DNA of 5,685 nt from an uncultured Clostridia bacterium (GTDB lineage: Bacteria > Bacillota > Clostridia > TANB77 > CAG-508): assembly GCA_947628885.1 (NCBI GenBank), contig CANRBO010000075.1, positions 1-5,685 on the forward strand. Direction: 5' to 3'. Both the position numbers and the translations under genes were made by a program. This document shows, in pieces, positions 5,278 to 5,685 of the stretch (its first letter is position 1; each line of letters opens with the position of its first letter). The notes below the pieces were generated by a model that saw only the letters and a program-made list of their open reading frames with translations, ran no database searches and was not told the origin of the DNA.

Positions 5278-5306
5278 ATTTTAATATTATATTAAAAAAA
5301 TGTCAA
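5278..5306 (-). promoter_or_regulatory. strong minus-strand promoter, probably of the peptidase gene
   Basis: On the minus strand, a consensus -35 TTGACA (5301-5306), a 17-bp spacer, and -10 TAAAAT (5278-5283, five of six matches) form a near-ideal sigma-A promoter. It points at the peptidase gene about 220 bp away. The leader (about 5052-5271) would be long; I recognise no riboswitch or reading frame in it. Confidence 0.65.
5279..5297. promoter_or_regulatory. perfect 19-bp palindrome inside the promoter, candidate operator
   Basis: TTTTAATAT-T-ATATTAAAA is a perfect palindrome with 9-bp arms around a single central base. It fills most of the spacer and most of the -10 box of the minus-strand promoter, so a bound protein would block RNA polymerase. 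The core has the arm-1-arm layout of Fur-family boxes, but the arm sequence differs from the Fur and PerR consensus. Confidence 0.5.
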
Positions 5307-5344
5307 TACTTTTTTCAAAATTTTTTCAAATATTTTATAATAAT

Positions 5345-5452
5345 TGCATTTACTTTTTTATTTGACCAATATTTTATAGTCGCGTTTAACTTTTCACTTG
5401 ACAATTATTTTATAATCGCGTTTAACTTTTTACTTATCAATTATTTTATAAT
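5345..5452. repeat. 36-bp tandem array upstream of feoB
   Basis: Three head-to-tail units: 5345-5380, 5381-5416 and 5417-5452. The second and third match at 33 of 36 positions and begin CGCGTTTAACTTTT; the first matches the second at about 27 of 36. A decayed half copy ending ATTTTATAAT precedes them (about 5321-5340). Each clear unit ends in TATAAT or TATAGT, and the second contains TTGACA, but no pair has a spacing of 16-18 bp for a promoter on either strand. The array ends 39 bp before the feoB ribosome site. Confidence 0.85.
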
Positions 5453-5454
5453 TG
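5402..5454. promoter_or_regulatory. repeated dyads upstream of feoB, candidate operators
   Basis: A perfect dyad, CAATTAT-TTT-ATAATTG, lies at 5438-5454 across the end of the third 36-bp unit. A copy with one mismatch (CAATTAT-TTT-ATAATCG) lies at 5402-5418, one repeat unit upstream. The arms are identical to those of the dyad upstream of feoA. The 36-bp period places the two sites between three and four helical turns apart. Confidence 0.45.
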
Positions 5455-5502
5455 TTATTTAGTACAAGTATATCTCATATAATTTTTTATGGAGGTATCA
5501 TT

Positions 5503-5685
5503 ATGGGGCTTACTAAATCTTCTACAGGAAGTAATTTGAACGAAAGTGCTGGATTTGTTGCTGGTTGTGATTATAAAATCACTCTTGCTGGAAATCCAAA
5601 CACAGGCAAATCCACGATTTTCAACGGCTTGACTGGTATGCATCAACATACTGGCAATTGGACTGGCAAAACTGTTGAAAATGCT
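5503..5685 (+). CDS. feoB: ferrous iron transporter FeoB, N-terminal part (cut by window edge)
   Basis: FeoB is the inner-membrane ferrous iron permease with an N-terminal cytosolic G domain. Only 61 codons are visible, and the frame runs open to the right edge. A polar leader, MGLTKSSTGSNLNESAGFVAGC (1-22), precedes the domain. This MGLT-type extension is one I associate with clostridial FeoB; Escherichia coli FeoB lacks it. The G1 P-loop GNPNTGKST follows at 30-38. Next comes FNGLTGMHQHTGNWTGKTVE (40-59), the family's switch I region, with Thr57 as the G2 threonine and NWTG where many members have NWPG. The G3 to G5 motifs and the membrane domain lie beyond the window. The start is fixed by GGAGGT at 5491-5496, six bases upstream of the ATG. 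It is separated from feoA by the peptidase gene and must have its own promoter. Confidence 0.95.
   Translation, partial: MGLTKSSTGSNLNESAGFVAGCDYKITLAGNPNTGKSTIFNGLTGMHQHTGNWTGKTVENA

Larger units (their letters stand above)
5064..5502. other. gene-free stretch between the peptidase gene and feoB
   Basis: No credible gene lies here. It contains, from left to right, the probable peptidase leader (5064-5271), the minus-strand promoter with its palindrome (5278-5306), the 36-bp tandem array with dyads (5345-5454), and the feoB ribosome site. Within the leader, the minus strand has GGAAAGGAG (5133-5141) only 2 bases before an ATG that is followed at once by a stop codon. No clear feoB promoter could be assigned: the TATAAT boxes at 5447 and 5478 lack a -35 at normal spacing. 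Confidence 0.6.

Noticed and set aside
5398..5416. TTGACA and TATAAT within one 36-bp unit as a feoB promoter
   Set aside because: Only 7 bp separate the boxes, far below the 16-18 bp needed by sigma-A; boxes from neighbouring units are also wrongly spaced.
5250..5462. Plus-strand frame of 70 codons over the 36-bp array, giving a hydrophobic 12-residue repeat peptide
   Set aside because: It stays open because 36 is a multiple of three and the DNA is T-rich. It begins with TTG, has no ribosome site, and is almost only Phe, Ile, Leu, Tyr and Asn. A membrane peptide cannot be excluded but nothing supports it.

Overview
The window is very AT-rich on both strands and reads with the standard code. 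It has strong Shine-Dalgarno sites of the AGGAGG type. It carries the ctsR-mcsA-mcsB-clpC stress operon, and its feoB starts with the MGLT leader that I associate with clostridial FeoB. Together these point to a low-GC Bacillota, most likely a member of Clostridia. I cannot name a genus from the sequence alone.

Layout. Positions 1-3049 hold the class III heat-shock operon on the minus strand. In order of transcription these are a strong promoter with a CtsR operator at its start site, ctsR, mcsA, mcsB, and clpC, which the left window edge cuts after 198 codons. Positions 3147-3608 hold dut (dUTPase), also on the minus strand. It is separated from the ctsR promoter by an inverted repeat that may be a weak terminator. 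Positions 3609-3896 are a divergent intergenic region with several dyads. Then come feoA (plus, 3897-4130), a hairpin, a YgjP/SprT-type zinc metallopeptidase gene (minus, 4359-5051), a 450-bp gene-free stretch, and the start of feoB (plus, 5503 to the right edge).

How the genes work together. CtsR represses its own operon. McsA activates McsB, a protein-arginine kinase that marks damaged proteins (and CtsR itself) with phosphoarginine, and ClpC binds that mark and feeds the proteins to ClpP. The glycine-rich wing of CtsR and both phosphoarginine-pocket glutamates of ClpC are intact. McsB has lysine at two positions where the guanidino-kinase family normally has ATP-binding arginines, and glutamine at the first position of its RDxxRA motif. 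FeoA and FeoB make up the ferrous iron uptake system. Here they are separated by an oppositely oriented peptidase gene instead of sitting side by side.

The least expected signals are non-coding. (1) A 40-bp tandem repeat behind ctsR duplicates the last codons and stop of ctsR several times. (2) A 29-bp tandem triplet lies in the ctsR leader. (3) A 36-bp tandem array lies upstream of feoB. (4) A dyad, CAATTAT-N3/4-ATAATTG, is present upstream of both feoA and feoB and is a candidate shared operator. (5) A perfect 19-bp palindrome lies inside a near-consensus minus-strand promoter between feoB and the peptidase gene. I see no CRISPR array, insertion sequence, tRNA or rRNA, and no known riboswitch that I can recognise.
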